Assembly: GCA_016938035.1 (NCBI GenBank)
Contig: JAFGVK010000173.1
Span: 1-41,267, forward strand
Length of the DNA stretch: 41,267 bases
Source of the DNA: Deltaproteobacteria bacterium
Lineage (GTDB): Bacteria; Myxococcota_A; UBA796; GCA-2862545
Direction of reading: 5' to 3'
In this document: one piece after another, positions 1-10,627 of the stretch
Layout of the letters: every line of letters starts with the position of its first letter
Numbering within the stretch: the stretch's first letter is position 1
Made by a program: the position numbers and the translations under genes
The notes under the pieces: model-generated
Seen by the model: only the letters and a program-made list of their open reading frames with translations
Told to the model about the DNA's origin: nothing
Database searches by the model: none

Positions 1-83
1 GCTCGATTCGGAATCTTCTCTAGCTCGGTGCGCCCTCCCGCTGACCTGCGCTCCAGAGCCGTCCAGGACCTTCTTCCCCGGCC

Positions 84-221
84 CTGCCGGTCCCCCCGCA
101 CCCAGGCACCTCCGTCGGCGCGTACGTGCCCTTCTACGTCTGCCCTCGTTCCGTGATGCTGTCCCTCATCTCTCGCGCCAACCACCCCAAGATCGCCTAC
201 CGCGGCGGCCAGAACCCGATC
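84..221 (+). pseudogene. DarT-like ADP-ribosyltransferase toxin fragment
   Basis: Reading the plus strand in the frame of position 84 gives about 46 residues that resemble the core of DarT (DUF4433) DNA ADP-ribosyltransferases: LPVPPHPGT, then VGAYVPFYVCPRSVML, then RANHPKIAYRGGQNPI. DarT proteins carry a Pro-Gly-Gly/His-Pro-Gly-Thr turn, a YVPFYFxPRSxML block and a YxGGQxPIVHL block in this order. The similarity ends at about 221, where the frame runs into the 3' end of the convergent gene that stops at 237. Upstream the same frame has stops at 21 and 42, and no N-terminal NAD-binding part is visible. I infer a decayed toxin relic; the rest could also lie left of the window in another frame. 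No DarG macrodomain antitoxin is seen. Positions 1-83 hold nothing else I can recognise. Confidence 0.62.
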
Positions 222-236
222 CTGCGCCGTCCGCCG

Positions 237-1250
237 TCAAGCCCCTCCACCTGCGCCAGTCTGCGCCCTCATCGCCGCGCCCCCCAGCCCATAGCTCGCG
301 ACCACCTCCGCCAGCCGCGCGCCCCAGGCCGGGTCCTGCGACAGCCGCCCGGCCAGCAGCCAGGCGGTGCCCGCCCACTCGGGGCCGTGGTGCCCTTCGA
401 TCGCGGCGTCACCGGCCTCGCGGAGGGAGCGGAGCGCCGCCTCTGGCGAGCCCGACAGGGCCTGGCGGAGGGCCATCCCCAGGGGGGAGTGGACCCGGTG
501 GTGCTCGGCTGGGATCAGCAGCGCTAAGGCGGGAGGCTCCACCCCCAGGGTGAGAGCCGCGGCCCCCAGCGCCAGGGAGAGCCAGGTGTCGGGCGGGGCC
601 CCGCCCTCTTGCGCCGCGTCCAGCCAGGCCTCGTGGGCCTCCTGAGCCAGCGCCCGCTCCCCCCCCCACACCGCCGCCCAGAGCAGCGACAGGGCGAGGG
701 ACTGCTGGGCGAAATACACGGAACCGCCCACCTCCTTCGCGTCTGGGTGGGCGGTGGGGGTGGGCCCGAAGGTGGTGGAGGTCATGCGGCCGTAGCGGTC
801 GTGCAGGGCGCGCAGCCCCTCCAGATCGCCCCTGCAGGCCATCCCCCAAGCGCGGGCCATGTCACCCCGCGCCTGCGCCCATCGATCGCCCTCCTCGGCG
901 GCGATCCAAGCGACCCACAGGGCGTCCAGGCGCGGATCGGCGTAGCCCGCCCGGTCCTGGTAGGCCGCAGAGAGCAGGGCCAGCCCCTCGCCCGCGCGGG
1001 GGTAGCGGCCGAAGGGGCTGCGCTCGCCCTCGCGCAGGGGGTCCAGCGCGTCGAGCATCCCGGCGGGGGTGCCGTAGTCGTGCTCCGCCTTGGACAGGCG
1101 CCAGCACGAGGTGGCGATCAGGTCCTCGTCCCCCTCGGCCAACGCCGCCCGCGAGGCCTCTCGCAGGGCGATCAGCACATCGCCACCGCGGTCCTCACGC
1201 CGCGCAGCGCGCGCGATCTTGATCCACTCTCTGCTGCTGCGCTCGCTCAT
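237..1250 (-). CDS. Hypothetical all-helical protein (337 aa), coupled to the giant MopE-like lipoprotein
   Basis: I do not recognise a family. The protein is almost entirely predicted helix, rich in Ala, Leu, Arg and Glu, with repeated helix-turn-helix spacing that suggests a TPR-like or alpha-solenoid scaffold. There is no signal peptide or membrane segment, so it is probably cytoplasmic. The start is the ATG at 1250 ([18 protein letters not shown]). It overlaps the TGA of the upstream 2082-residue lipoprotein gene by 4 nt (ATGA), so the two are almost certainly translationally coupled. A link to production or localisation of that lipoprotein is an inference from position only. The reading frame stays open upstream of 1250, but that part is a shadow of the neighbouring gene. 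Confidence 0.75.
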   Translation of the reverse strand: MSERSSREWIKIARAARREDRGGDVLIALREASRAALAEGDEDLIATSCWRLSKAEHDYGTPAGMLDALDPLREGERSPFGRYPRAGEGLALLSAAYQDRAGYADPRLDALWVAWIAAEEGDRWAQARGDMARAWGMACRGDLEGLRALHDRYGRMTSTTFGPTPTAHPDAKEVGGSVYFAQQSLALSLLWAAVWGGERALAQEAHEAWLDAAQEGGAPPDTWLSLALGAAALTLGVEPPALALLIPAEHHRVHSPLGMALRQALSGSPEAALRSLREAGDAAIEGHHGPEWAGTAWLLAGRLSQDPAWGARLAEVVASYGLGGAAMRAQTGAGGGA

Positions 1251-4200
1251 GGGGCCTCCCAGTCCCCCAGCGGGCCGCCGAAGGCGCCGGCGTCTGCCGG
1301 GGAGCCGTCGGGATCTGGGCCGCTGGTGGGGTCGGCGGCGTCTATCCCGGCCGAGCCCGCCGCGAGGTGCCAGTCCCCACGCCACCAGGGCTCGCCGGTG
1401 GTGAAGCGCGTGAAGCGCGGGTCGCCGTCGACCACCCCAGCGCCCGGGGCGAAGCCGCTGACCCCGGTCCAGTCCCCTGGCGCGTTCTCCCAGGTGACGG
1501 TGTGGTCGACCGAGAGCCGGTTGGCGCTCACCGACGAGGCCGCGACCGCGTAGCCAGCGCCGTGGTAGGCGATCACGCTGTCGGTCAGGCTGAGCTGCCC
1601 GTAGTGGACCCGCGCCAGCGCGCCGAGGGTGTCTGCGGCGTTGTCCGCGGCGGTCAGGTGGTCGATCCAGGCGGTGCTGACCAGCAGCGAGGTGCCGCCC
1701 AGGTAGAGGGCCCCGCCGTAGGAGGCGGCGTTGCCCACCATCAGCGCGTTCACCAGGGTCAGATCGGCGCTGCTCAGGTAGAGGCCCGCACCGTAGCGCT
1801 CCACCGAGAGGTTCCCGGCGATCAGCGCGCGGTCCAGGTCCAGCGCGCACTGATCCGCGTAGATCGCGCCGCCATACCACACCGCGAGGTTGTCGGTGAG
1901 CTGAAGCTCGGAGCCGGTGACGGTGGCGAGCAGGGCGTGCACGGCGCCACCGTTCACCCCCTGGTTGTCCCGCAGGGCGACCCTGGTGAGGGTGAGCGCG
2001 CCACCACGCACCAGCAGCGCGCCGCCGCTGGAGGCGAGGCCTCGCACCAGGCTCAGGTCCTCCAGCACCAGGGACTCGCCCTGATCCGCCTCCAGCACCC
2101 TGTGCGCGTCCTCCCCGTCGAGGAGGGTGAGATCGCGCCCGGCGCCGGTCAGGGTCAGGTCCTTGCCGTCCAGATCCAGGTCCGCCGGCCAGGTGCCCGC
2201 CCCGATCTGCAGGCGCTCGCCGCTCACCGCGGCCTCTACCGCCTCCGCCAGCGAGGGGTAGTCCTCGGGCACCCACAGCTCCCCCGCGACCCGGATCGCC
2301 ACCAGGTCCTGCGGGGAGGCCCTGTTCCCGTCGTCCACCACCAGGCCCAGCAGGTAGCGCCCCGGACCGTCGGGGGTGAAGCGCGCACCGGGGCCGTCCG
2401 CGCCGATCAGATCGTCGGTGCTGAGCGCGGAGCGCCCCGGAGCCTCCAGCAGGGTCCACCGCCAGCGCATCGGGGCCCCCTCGGGGTCGCTGGAGCCGCT
2501 CCCGTCGAGGAGGGCCTCGGCGCCCGCCGCCAACACCTGATCCGGGCCGGCGTCCGCGGTGGGGGGCAGGTCGGTGGGGGTGAGGGGGTCCTCGCCCAGA
2601 GCCCGCTCTTCCCCGTCGCTGAGGCCGTCGCCGTCCGTGTCAGCGTTGAGGGGGTCGGTCCCCAGCGCGGCCTCCTCGGCGCTTGTGAGCCCGTCGCCGT
2701 CTGGGTCCAGCCCCGCGTCGTCCGCGGTGGGGTCCAGCCCCACCAGCAGCTCCCAGGCGTCCACCAGGCCGTCGCCGTCCGCGTCCACCTGCAGCGCGTC
2801 CCAGCCCGTGGGGGCCAGCGCGCCGCCGAAGGCCCCGATGTCTGCCCTGCTCCCGTCGGGGTCAGCCCCCGCGGGGTCGCCCGCGTCGATCAGGGGGGAG
2901 CCGGCCCACAGGCGCAGATCCGCGCCCTCGCCCGCCGGCTCCCACCCGGCGAGCAGGGGGTCCGAGGTGATCAGGCCGGGCGAGGCGCCCGCGGAGGACA
3001 GCCCGGAGGGGCAGCGCCAGCAGGCGTTGTAGGCCTCCGCCAGCGAGGAGGAGGTGGTCACGTACACCGCGAAGGAGGTGGGGTCCGCGAACAGGCTGTC
3101 GCGCACCGAGCCGCTGGAGGTGGAGAGGTAGAGCTCGCCGTAGGCGCCCTCGTTCGCCGCGGCGGAGAGGTGGTCCACCTGCAGCTCGCCCCCGGACACC
3201 GCGGCGATCCCGCCCGCGCCGCTGGCGAGGTTCCGCGCCGCCACCACCCCTGTCAGCTCGGCGACGCCCTGATAGTTGTAGAGCACACCGCCCATCGAGC
3301 CCGCGCGGTTGGACAGGGCCGCGCCGCCCTCCCAGCTCAGGGTCCCCCCCGCCTGGTAGATGGCGCCCCCGTTGTAGAGCGCGGCGTTGTCCGAGAAGCC
3401 CACCTCGGTCAGGGCGCTGTCGCACCCCTCCAGGGAGAGGGCGCCGCCCTGGTACGCGGTGTTGCCCTCCAGCAGCACCCGCTCCAGCCGCAGGGAGGAG
3501 GCGAGGCAGTGGGCCGCGCCGTACCTCGCCACCGCCCCCCGGAGGGTCAGGTCGCTCAGGGTGACCTGCTCCCCCTCCAGCACCTCCAGCGCCGGGCTGC
3601 CGAGGGGGGGCACCACCACCGCGCCCTCCTCGCCTCGGATCGAGAAATCCACTCCGGTACCCAGGTGGGCCATCGCGTGGATCCCAGGGCCGAGCACCAC
3701 CGTGTCGCCCTCGGTGACCTCGGCGAGCGCGTCGCTGACGGTGGGGAAGGCGTCGGGGACGAGGAGATCGCCGTACACCCCCAGCTGCACCACCGCGGGC
3801 AGGCTCAGGGCCACCCCATCGCTCACCACCAGCTCCAGCGCGTACTCCCCCCTGGCGTCGGGGGTGAACGAGGCGAGGGAGGTGTCGCCGTCGATCAGGT
3901 CCGCGTCGGTGAGGGCAGATCCCGCGGGGGCCAGCGCCAGGCGCCAGGTGAAGCGGATCGGGTCGCCGTCGGGATCGGCGGAGGCGCGCCCGTCGAGGAG
4001 CACCTGCTCCCCCACCCGCACCCTCCCCAGCGGCGCGGCGATCGCCCGCGGCTGGTGATCGCTCGCGTCGGCGGGATCTGTGCCCAGCGCCCGCTCCTCC
4101 AGGTCGCTGAGCCCGTCGCCGTCGCTGTCCGCCAGGGAGGGATCCGAGCCCAGCGCGTGCTCCTCCAGGGCGGTGAGCCCGTCCAGGTCGGCGTCCTCCC

Positions 4201-7200
4201 CCGCGTCGTCGGCGCGCGGGTCCAGCCCCACCAGCAGCTCCCACCCGTCGCTCATCCCGTCGCCATCCCCGTCCTGAGCGAAGCGGGCCGCGGCGCGCGG
4301 GGCGCCAGGGCCGCCCCAGGGGCCGAGGTCCGCGACGCTCCCGTCGGGATCGGTGAGCCAGGGCAGGCCCGCGTCGATCAGGACCGAGCCGGGGAGGGGG
4401 GCCCACACCTCGTCGGTGGGGTCCAGGTCGCGGGTCCAGCGCGCCACCCGCGCCGGGCCCCGCGCGGTGCCGCCCAGCAGCCTGAGATCAGCGGGGGCCT
4501 GCGGGTCCAGGCCCACCATCAGCCCCTGGCTCCCTCCGGCGAGCAGGGCGTCGGCGCCGGTGTCGTAGAAGATCGTGTCCAGCACCCTGGCGTCCGCGGA
4601 CTCCAGCGCCTGCACCGGGGCCCCGCCCGCGGTGGAGGCGATCACCGACTGGCTCAGGCGCACCGCCGCCGCCCCTGTGGCCAGGATCCCTGCGCCCTCG
4701 GGGGCCTCGCTCCGCTGGATCTCCACCTGCTCCAGGGTGTGGATGGCGGCGCCGTCGTCCAGCCAGATCGCGCCCCCCCCGCCCCCCGCCCGGCTGTTGC
4801 CGATCCGCAGCCGACGCGCGCTCAGGGCGCTCCGCTCCAGGGCCAGCGCCCCCCCGCGCCCGGCGGCGGCGGCGCCGATCAGGTCCACGCCCTCCAGGGT
4901 GAGGCTCCCGCCCCGCAGCGCCAGCGCCCCCCCGTCGCCGTCGGCGTACCCTCCAAGGATCGCGGTGTTGGCCATGTAGACGCTGGCGTCCTCCCCGAGC
5001 ACCGCGCCCCCTCGCTGGGTCCGGCCCCCCACCAGGGTCAGGTTCACCAGGCTCAGGGACTCGCCCTCCAGCGCCTGGAGGAGGGGCGCCTGGCCCACCA
5101 GCCGCACCTCCTCCCTGGACCCCAGCCCCAGCAGGCGCAGGTCGCGCCCCCCCAGGTCGCGGTGGACCTGGTGCTCGCCCGGGCGCAGGGCCACCCACAG
5201 GCTGGCGCCCGCGAGGACCGCGGCCTCGTCGATGGAGGCTGCGTCATCGGGCACCACCACCGCCTCTACCGCCTCCACCACCAGGGTGTCCTGGGAGCGC
5301 GAGCGCCCGTCGTCCACCGACAGGCGCAGGGTGTAGCGCCCCGCCACGTCGGGGGTGAGGCGGGCGAGGGGCTGATCCGCGCCCTCCACCCCGTCGAGGG
5401 CGCTCCAGGCGGGGGCGTCGAGCGCCCACGCTACGGTCAGCGCGTCGCCGTCGGGATCCCATGAGCCGCCGCCGTCCAAGCTCAGGGGCTCCCCCACCAG
5501 CACCCACAGGTCCGGGCCCGCGTCCGCCTGCGGGGCGTGATCCCAGGCCGCGTCACAGCGCTCCCCCGCGGCCCCGTCCTCCGCCCCGTCCCCGTCGCTG
5601 TCCGCCAGGTGGGGGTCGCAGCCCCCCGCCTGCTCCGACAGGGCGTCCAGGCCGTCCCCATCCGGATCAGCGCTGGCGTCCGCCACCCAGGGGTTCGAGC
5701 CGTGGGCGACCTCCCACTGGTCCAGCAGCCCGTCCCCGTCCGTGTCCAGCGCCGGAAGGGCCGCGGCGCCGGCCGGGGCGTCCGGCCCGGCGAAGGCCCC
5801 CAGGATCGCGCCCCCACCGTCCTTGTCCAGGAAGGCCGAGCGGGCGGTCAGGCGCAGGTCCCAGCTGGTGGGCGCCGCGTCCGGGTCCCACGAGGCGAAG
5901 CCCGGCTCACCCCGGATAGCGTCCGGCAGCCACCCCCTCTGAGACTCCTCGTCCACCGCCCACAGGCCCGCGTGGACCAGCTCGGAGCTGGCGTACAGGT
6001 CGTAGATCAGGGCACCTTCGCGCTGATCTGCGGCGATCAGGTGGTCTAGGTGGACCTGCCCGCGCAGGTTGAGCACCCCCGAGGCGCGCCGGGTGGAGGT
6101 GTTGCCCGCCAAGGTCAGGTAGTCCCCGTCCAGGCTAGGGTAGGCGCCGTCCTTGTCGTAGATCGCGATGGCGCCGGCGTCCTTGCCTGCGGCGTTCCCC
6201 GCGAACCACACCGAGCGCAGGGTCACGTCGCCCCCCGCCACCGCCAGCCCCCCCCCGTCCGAGGTGCTGTGGTTGGCGAGCAGCCCTACCCTGGTGGCGA
6301 TCAGCGCGCCCTCGGGGGCCACATAGACCCCTCCACCCGCGTTGTTCGCGCGGTTGCCCCGCACCTCGCTGTCCTCGAGGGTGAGGGTGCCGCTGAGCAC
6401 CGCGGCGCCGCCGCCCTGGGTGAGGGACCGGTTCGCCACCAGACACACCCTGCGGGCGCTCACGTCGCCCTCCACCCGCAGCCCACCCCCCTGCTCGCCT
6501 GCGCCGCCCCCCAGGGTCAGGCCCTCCACCGCGCCCCGGTCCATGGTCAGCACGGCGCCCTGCGCGTCCCCGTAGAGCAGGGTGCGCGCGCAGCCCTCCC
6601 CGGCGAGCACCACGTCGACGCCGCGCAGATCGAGGGTGCCAGTCCAGGTGCCGCTCCCCAGCTGCACCACCGACCCGGCAGGGGCTGCCCCCAGCACCGC
6701 GCCCAGGTCCACCTGAGGGTCGGTGACGGCGAGCTCGTCGGTGTAGCCGTCACAGTCGTTGTCGACCCCGTCGCCTTGCGCCTCCACCGCCAGGGGACCC
6801 ACCGCGGGATCTGTGTCGTCGCAGTCGTCGGGGTTGTCGGCCAGGCCCGGCGCGTCGCCACAGCCGAGGGAGGGCCGCGAGGGGTCGCCCGCGCCGTCCC
6901 TGTCCCGGTCCTCCCAGCGGGGCGTGAGCCAGGGGTCCTCGTCGACCTGTCCGTCGCAGTCGTTGTCCACCCCGTCGCAGGCCTCTGGGGCGCCGGGCCA
7001 GGTGACGGGGTCGGCGTCGTCGCAGTCGTCGTCGGAGGCCGCGTAGCCCTGCGGGGCGAAGCAGGCGCGGATCGGGGCGCCGGCCCCATGCCCGTCCCCG
7101 TCCAGGTCGGGGTAGAAGGGCTGGTCCACTCCCTCGTCGACCTGTCCGTCGCAGTCGTTGTCTGCGCCGTCGCAGACCTCCTCCGCGTCGGGAGAGGCTC

Positions 7201-7495
7201 CCGCGTCGCGATCATCGCAGTCCCCGCCCCGGTCCGCGGCGTCCTCTGGCCAGGCGCACACCCTGCGGGCCGCGGCGCTGTCACCCCACCCGTCGCCGTC
7301 CCGGTCCAGCCAGGCGGTGAGGCTCACGCCCTCATCGACGTAGCCGTCGCAGTCGTTGTCTACGCCGTCGCAGACCTCCTCTACCCCCGGGTGAACGAAG
7401 CGGTCCTCCGGGGCGCAGTCGCGCCCGTCTCTGGTGCCGTCGCCGTCCGAGTCGGTGCAAGCGAGGAGCAGGGCGAGGAGCAGGGGGTAGGGCAT
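1247..7495 (-). CDS. Giant modular lipoprotein: MopE metal-binding repeats plus four beta-helix units
   Basis: This 2082-residue protein starts with a very short lipoprotein signal ([13 protein letters not shown], lipobox LLAC, Cys13), so it is probably anchored in the outer membrane and exposed on the surface. Residues about 20-260 hold four MopE-type metal-binding motifs of the form [14 protein letters not shown], preceded by DCDDxDP. There follow four right-handed beta-helix regions (about 265-580, 745-1070, 1240-1565 and 1738-2082), rich in GG-A/L strand-turn repeats. Each ends in an Asp-x-Gly-Ala/Pro-Phe/Trp-Gly-Gly motif. The first three are separated by TSP3-like DxDGDGL calcium-binding segments and a PKD/Ig-like domain containing ADAGPD or a variant. 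Substrate or ligand is unknown; adhesion, metal binding or polysaccharide binding are all possible. The ATG at 7495 has GGAGG 5 nt upstream. The 3' end overlaps the next gene by ATGA. Confidence 0.85.
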   Translation of the reverse strand: MPYPLLLALLLACTDSDGDGTRDGRDCAPEDRFVHPGVEEVCDGVDNDCDGYVDEGVSLTAWLDRDGDGWGDSAAARRVCAWPEDAADRGGDCDDRDAGASPDAEEVCDGADNDCDGQVDEGVDQPFYPDLDGDGHGAGAPIRACFAPQGYAASDDDCDDADPVTWPGAPEACDGVDNDCDGQVDEDPWLTPRWEDRDRDGAGDPSRPSLGCGDAPGLADNPDDCDDTDPAVGPLAVEAQGDGVDNDCDGYTDELAVTDPQVDLGAVLGAAPAGSVVQLGSGTWTGTLDLRGVDVVLAGEGCARTLLYGDAQGAVLTMDRGAVEGLTLGGGAGEQGGGLRVEGDVSARRVCLVANRSLTQGGGAAVLSGTLTLEDSEVRGNRANNAGGGVYVAPEGALIATRVGLLANHSTSDGGGLAVAGGDVTLRSVWFAGNAAGKDAGAIAIYDKDGAYPSLDGDYLTLAGNTSTRRASGVLNLRGQVHLDHLIAADQREGALIYDLYASSELVHAGLWAVDEESQRGWLPDAIRGEPGFASWDPDAAPTSWDLRLTARSAFLDKDGGGAILGAFAGPDAPAGAAALPALDTDGDGLLDQWEVAHGSNPWVADASADPDGDGLDALSEQAGGCDPHLADSDGDGAEDGAAGERCDAAWDHAPQADAGPDLWVLVGEPLSLDGGGSWDPDGDALTVAWALDAPAWSALDGVEGADQPLARLTPDVAGRYTLRLSVDDGRSRSQDTLVVEAVEAVVVPDDAASIDEAAVLAGASLWVALRPGEHQVHRDLGGRDLRLLGLGSREEVRLVGQAPLLQALEGESLSLVNLTLVGGRTQRGGAVLGEDASVYMANTAILGGYADGDGGALALRGGSLTLEGVDLIGAAAAGRGGALALERSALSARRLRIGNSRAGGGGGAIWLDDGAAIHTLEQVEIQRSEAPEGAGILATGAAAVRLSQSVIASTAGGAPVQALESADARVLDTIFYDTGADALLAGGSQGLMVGLDPQAPADLRLLGGTARGPARVARWTRDLDPTDEVWAPLPGSVLIDAGLPWLTDPDGSVADLGPWGGPGAPRAAARFAQDGDGDGMSDGWELLVGLDPRADDAGEDADLDGLTALEEHALGSDPSLADSDGDGLSDLEERALGTDPADASDHQPRAIAAPLGRVRVGEQVLLDGRASADPDGDPIRFTWRLALAPAGSALTDADLIDGDTSLASFTPDARGEYALELVVSDGVALSLPAVVQLGVYGDLLVPDAFPTVSDALAEVTEGDTVVLGPGIHAMAHLGTGVDFSIRGEEGAVVVPPLGSPALEVLEGEQVTLSDLTLRGAVARYGAAHCLASSLRLERVLLEGNTAYQGGALSLEGCDSALTEVGFSDNAALYNGGAIYQAGGTLSWEGGAALSNRAGSMGGVLYNYQGVAELTGVVAARNLASGAGGIAAVSGGELQVDHLSAAANEGAYGELYLSTSSGSVRDSLFADPTSFAVYVTTSSSLAEAYNACWRCPSGLSSAGASPGLITSDPLLAGWEPAGEGADLRLWAGSPLIDAGDPAGADPDGSRADIGAFGGALAPTGWDALQVDADGDGLVDAWELLVGLDPTADDAGLDPDGDGLTSAEEAALGTDPLNADTDGDGLSDGEERALGEDPLTPTDLPPTADAGPDQVLAAGAEALLDGSGSSDPEGAPMRWRWTLLEAPGRSALSTDDLIGADGPGARFTPDGPGRYLLGLVVDDGNRASPQDLVAIRVAGELWVPEDYPSLAEAVEAAVSGERLQIGAGTWPADLDLDGKDLTLTGAGRDLTLLDGEDAHRVLEADQGESLVLEDLSLVRGLASSGGALLVRGGALTLTRVALRDNQGVNGGAVHALLATVTGSELQLTDNLAVWYGGAIYADQCALDLDRALIAGNLSVERYGAGLYLSSADLTLVNALMVGNAASYGGALYLGGTSLLVSTAWIDHLTAADNAADTLGALARVHYGQLSLTDSVIAYHGAGYAVAASSVSANRLSVDHTVTWENAPGDWTGVSGFAPGAGVVDGDPRFTRFTTGEPWWRGDWHLAAGSAGIDAADPTSGPDPDGSPADAGAFGGPLGDWEAP

Positions 7496-7565
7496 AGGTC
7501 CTCCGGGGGATGGCTCCCTTGGGCGACTGATGTATCCGCTGGGAGGGGGGAGCCGCTACAGGGGC

Positions 7566-8471
7566 CTAGCGCACGCCCTCCAGCTCCAGGGCGCCGCGCT
7601 GATCGTAGAAGGCGACCGTCATCTGCGCGCCCAGCTCCACCCACACCAGCCCCTCCGAGGCCTCGGCGAAGCGGGTCTGGTTGCCCCGGTCGGTGATGGG
7701 GGTGGTCTTGGACCCCGCCCCCGACACGATGAGCTGCACCCCGCAAGCCTCGAGCCACTGCCGGTTGTGGTCGTGGCCCGACAGGTACAGATCGGCGCGC
7801 CCACAGAGGGCGCCCTCGAACAGGCGCTCCAGCCCCTCGCCGCTGGCGTAGGGGGCCCAGGCGAGGCCCTCGTAGGCGCCGGCGTTCCCGTGGGTGCCGT
7901 TGGAGCGGTAGGGGTGGTGGCCCAGCACCACCCTCCAGCGGGCGGAGGACGCCTCCAGCCCCTCGCGCAGCCAGTCCGCCTGCGGGGTGGGGTCGCCCCA
8001 GAAGGCGCGGGTGGTGTCCAGGGCGAACAGCTCGGCAGGGCCCGCCCGGAAGCGGTAGGCGGGGGTGGGCATGGTGAGCAGCGGGTGGGCGGAGGCCCAG
8101 GCGAGCTGGTGGGCCGCGGCCTCCAGATCGCGGCCCTTGCCGTAGTCGTGGTTCCCCATCACCCCGTAGACCGGCACCCCCACCGCCTCGTAGCCCACCA
8201 TCACCGCGTCAAAGCGCGGGTCGTCGTCTGCGGACAGCCCCAGCGGGTAGAGGTTGTCGCCCAACAGCAACAGCAGGTCGCAGCCCCGCTCGGCGCACAC
8301 CTTGGCAGCGGCCTCCGCCACCAAGCGCCGCGAGGCGTTGTCCTCGCCGGTGTCTCCGATCGCGATCAGGCGCAGCGCGTCCTCCTGGTGGACCTGTACG
8401 TCTGGCGCCACCCCCAGCTCGGGGGGCGGCACTGAGCAGCCCGCCAGCAGCGCCGCGGCGAGGGCGATCAC
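7566..8471 (-). CDS. Purple acid phosphatase-like metallophosphoesterase, lipoprotein
   Basis: A 301-residue calcineurin-like phosphoesterase with the metal-ligand motifs of the purple/tartrate-resistant acid phosphatase group in order: GDTGEDN, GDNLYP, GNHDY, VVLGHHPYRS and GHDHN. These give a dinuclear metal centre that hydrolyses phosphomonoesters; the natural substrate cannot be read from sequence. The N-terminus is a lipoprotein signal (IALAAALLAGC, Cys12), so it probably acts in the periplasm or on the outer membrane. The start is GTG at 8471, which overlaps the TGA of pheT by 4 nt (GTGA). No ATG lies in a sensible place, and the lipobox supports this start. It sits at the end of the pheST transcription unit, an unusual place for a phosphatase. 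The next gene starts 71 nt downstream. Confidence 0.85.
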   Translation of the reverse strand: MIALAAALLAGCSVPPPELGVAPDVQVHQEDALRLIAIGDTGEDNASRRLVAEAAAKVCAERGCDLLLLLGDNLYPLGLSADDDPRFDAVMVGYEAVGVPVYGVMGNHDYGKGRDLEAAAHQLAWASAHPLLTMPTPAYRFRAGPAELFALDTTRAFWGDPTPQADWLREGLEASSARWRVVLGHHPYRSNGTHGNAGAYEGLAWAPYASGEGLERLFEGALCGRADLYLSGHDHNRQWLEACGVQLIVSGAGSKTTPITDRGNQTRFAEASEGLVWVELGAQMTVAFYDQRGALELEGVR

Positions 8472-10627
8472 GCCCGCTGCCTGACACCTGCCTCGCCGAA
8501 GCGCTGCTCCACCACCTTGACCAGGTAGTCGGAGGCGCTGTTGACCTCGTCCGAGGTCCGGACCTCGTCGTTGGCGTAGGTGAGGGCGAAGGTGACGGCG
8601 CGGCGGGGCTGCCCGTCCTCCTGGTGCTCGAACAGATCGGTGATCGCCACCTCGGTGAGCCAGGAGGGGCCTGCCCCCTTGAGCAGCGCCGCCACGTCCC
8701 CGGCGTAGACCCCCTGCGGGAGGGTGAAGGCGAGGGAGCGGTTGATGGGGTGCAGCTCCGGGGGATCTGCAAACGGGAGCGCCCTGCCCTCGGTGAGGAG
8801 GGGCGGCAGGTCCAGCTCCAGGTACACCGGCCTGGCCCGCTTGATGCGGTTGGCCGCCACCACCGTGGGGTGCACCTCTCCTAGCAGCCCCACCACCTTG
8901 TCGCCGAGGACAACCGCCGCCTGCCGGTTGGGGTGCAGCGCCGAGGACAGGGGGTGGGGGCGCCTGCCGGGGACCACCGCCAGGGGCAGCCGCAGCTCGG
9001 CGGCGATCTCCTCCACCAGGCCCCGCATCAGCCAGGGGTCGGCGGATCCGCCCTTGTCGCGCCACGAGGGGCTGTGCGCCGGGCCGCTGGCGAGGGCCCA
9101 CAGCAGCTTGCGCTCTCGGCAGACGCCGTTGGGGGCGCCCTCGTCCAGGTGGAAGGTGCGCGTCCACTCGTACATCCGCACCTCCTCCTGCCGCCAGCGG
9201 GTGTTGGCCGCCAGCGCCTCCACCGCCTGTCCCAGGGCGTTGTTCTTGAGGAGGGAGTAGCCGCGGTCGATGGCGTTCTGCACCTCGACGTGTTCCCACA
9301 GGGGGTGACGCTCGTCGAAGCCCAGGCGCTCGCGGGTCTCGCGGCCGTAGAAGCCGTTGGTGAACACCTCGTAGAAGCCCATGCCCAGCAGCACGTCTTC
9401 GACCCTGTCGCGGACCTGCTCCTCGCGGGAGGGGAGCTTGCCCATGTCCACCTGCGGCAGGTCGGAGGGGGTGTTGTTGTAGCCGATCGACTTGGCCAGC
9501 TCCTCGTACAGGTCGTCCGGGAATTCCACGTCCCACAGGCGGCCCGGAGGCACCCTGACCAGCACCGTGGTGCGGTTGCGGTCGCGGGACCTGTCGAGCA
9601 CCTCGGGGGACGCGATCCAGCCGTCATCAGCGTCCCAGCGGGGGCCAGGGGGAGACACCCGGAAGCCATAGCGGGTCAGGCGGGTCGCGACCTCCTCGGC
9701 GGTGAGGGGATACTCCAAGAAGGACGCCGCCACCGGGATCTCCAGCGGGATCAGCCGCCCCGGATCCGCCCACTCGCCCACCAACAGGGTGTCGCTCACC
9801 CTGCGCCAGCCGGCGTACTGCTCCAGCAGGCCGACCACCCTGGCCGCGCCCACCGTGGCCAGGGCGGGGTTGGCGCCGCGCTCGAAGCGGGCGGAGGAGT
9901 CCGTGTGGAGGTTGAGGGCGCGCGAGGTCTTGCGCACCGAGATGGGATCGAAGGTCGCGGACTCCACCAGCAGCCTGGTGGTGCTGGCGGTGGTCTTGGA
10001 CTCCTCACAGCCGATCACACCGGCGATCGCCAGGATCTTCTCGTCGTCGGCGATCACCAGCGTCCCCTCCGGGAGGGTGATCTTGCCCTCCTGGAACAGG
10101 GGCCAGGCCTGCTCGCCGGCACTGCTCAGGCGCACCCGCACGGCGCCCACCAGGGTGTCGGCGTCGAAGGCGTGGGTGGGTTGGCCGAATTCCAGGTTCG
10201 AGAGGTTGGTCGCGTCAACCGGGGCGGAGATCGCGTGGACCCCCGTGGCGAGCAGCGGGGCGAGCACCTCCTTGGGGAAGGGGACGCCGTCAGAGACCCG
10301 CTCCATCAGGGTGGCGGAGTAGTGGAGGCACAGGGCGCTCTCTACCAGCACCTCCACCGGGAAGTCTGCGGGGGCGCAGAGGGGGATGTGCGGCACCGAC
10401 GGGAGGCGCACGCTGGCGCCGGTCCTGCCGCTGATCTCCCTGGCGACACCCTCGTAGCAGGCGTGGTCGCCCCGGTTGGCGAGCAGCTCCAGGTTGAAGG
10501 CGATCCCCGCCTCGCTCTCCTCGATCCGCTTCACCTCTATGCCTACGTCGTCGAGCAGCTCGCGCAGCTCGCGGTGGTCCTCGGGGATGTCGATGTACTG
10601 GGAGAGGACGCTCGGAGAGATCTTCAT
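8468..10627 (-). CDS. pheT: Phenylalanyl-tRNA synthetase beta subunit lacking the EMAP/OB tRNA-binding domain
   Basis: Beta subunit of the heterotetrameric PheRS that charges tRNA-Phe, partner of the PheS encoded just upstream. At 719 residues it is shorter than the usual ~790-800. The N-terminal ~40 residues (MKISPSVLSQYIDIP to GIEVKRIEE) run straight into the core segment LLANRGDHACYEGVAREI. In typical bacterial PheT about 100 residues of EMAP-II-like OB-fold lie between these two. The B3/B4 editing domain (VDATNLSNLEFGQPTHAFD), the B5 domain, the catalytic-like domain and the C-terminal FDX-ACB domain (SLAFTLPQG to the end) are present. The ATG at 10627 overlaps the pheS stop (ATGA). The 3' end overlaps the phosphatase gene (GTGA). 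Function is likely kept, with tRNA recognition relying more on the FDX-ACB domain; that is inference. Confidence 0.95.
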   Translation of the reverse strand: MKISPSVLSQYIDIPEDHRELRELLDDVGIEVKRIEESEAGIAFNLELLANRGDHACYEGVAREISGRTGASVRLPSVPHIPLCAPADFPVEVLVESALCLHYSATLMERVSDGVPFPKEVLAPLLATGVHAISAPVDATNLSNLEFGQPTHAFDADTLVGAVRVRLSSAGEQAWPLFQEGKITLPEGTLVIADDEKILAIAGVIGCEESKTTASTTRLLVESATFDPISVRKTSRALNLHTDSSARFERGANPALATVGAARVVGLLEQYAGWRRVSDTLLVGEWADPGRLIPLEIPVAASFLEYPLTAEEVATRLTRYGFRVSPPGPRWDADDGWIASPEVLDRSRDRNRTTVLVRVPPGRLWDVEFPDDLYEELAKSIGYNNTPSDLPQVDMGKLPSREEQVRDRVEDVLLGMGFYEVFTNGFYGRETRERLGFDERHPLWEHVEVQNAIDRGYSLLKNNALGQAVEALAANTRWRQEEVRMYEWTRTFHLDEGAPNGVCRERKLLWALASGPAHSPSWRDKGGSADPWLMRGLVEEIAAELRLPLAVVPGRRPHPLSSALHPNRQAAVVLGDKVVGLLGEVHPTVVAANRIKRARPVYLELDLPPLLTEGRALPFADPPELHPINRSLAFTLPQGVYAGDVAALLKGAGPSWLTEVAITDLFEHQEDGQPRRAVTFALTYANDEVRTSDEVNSASDYLVKVVEQRFGEAGVRQRA

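Noticed and set aside
1367-5464. Very long plus-strand open frame of 1365 codons
   Set aside because: It is antisense to the giant lipoprotein, lacks any domain, is rich in Gln/Arg/Val/Gly as expected for a shadow frame of GC-rich repeats, and has no ribosome binding site.
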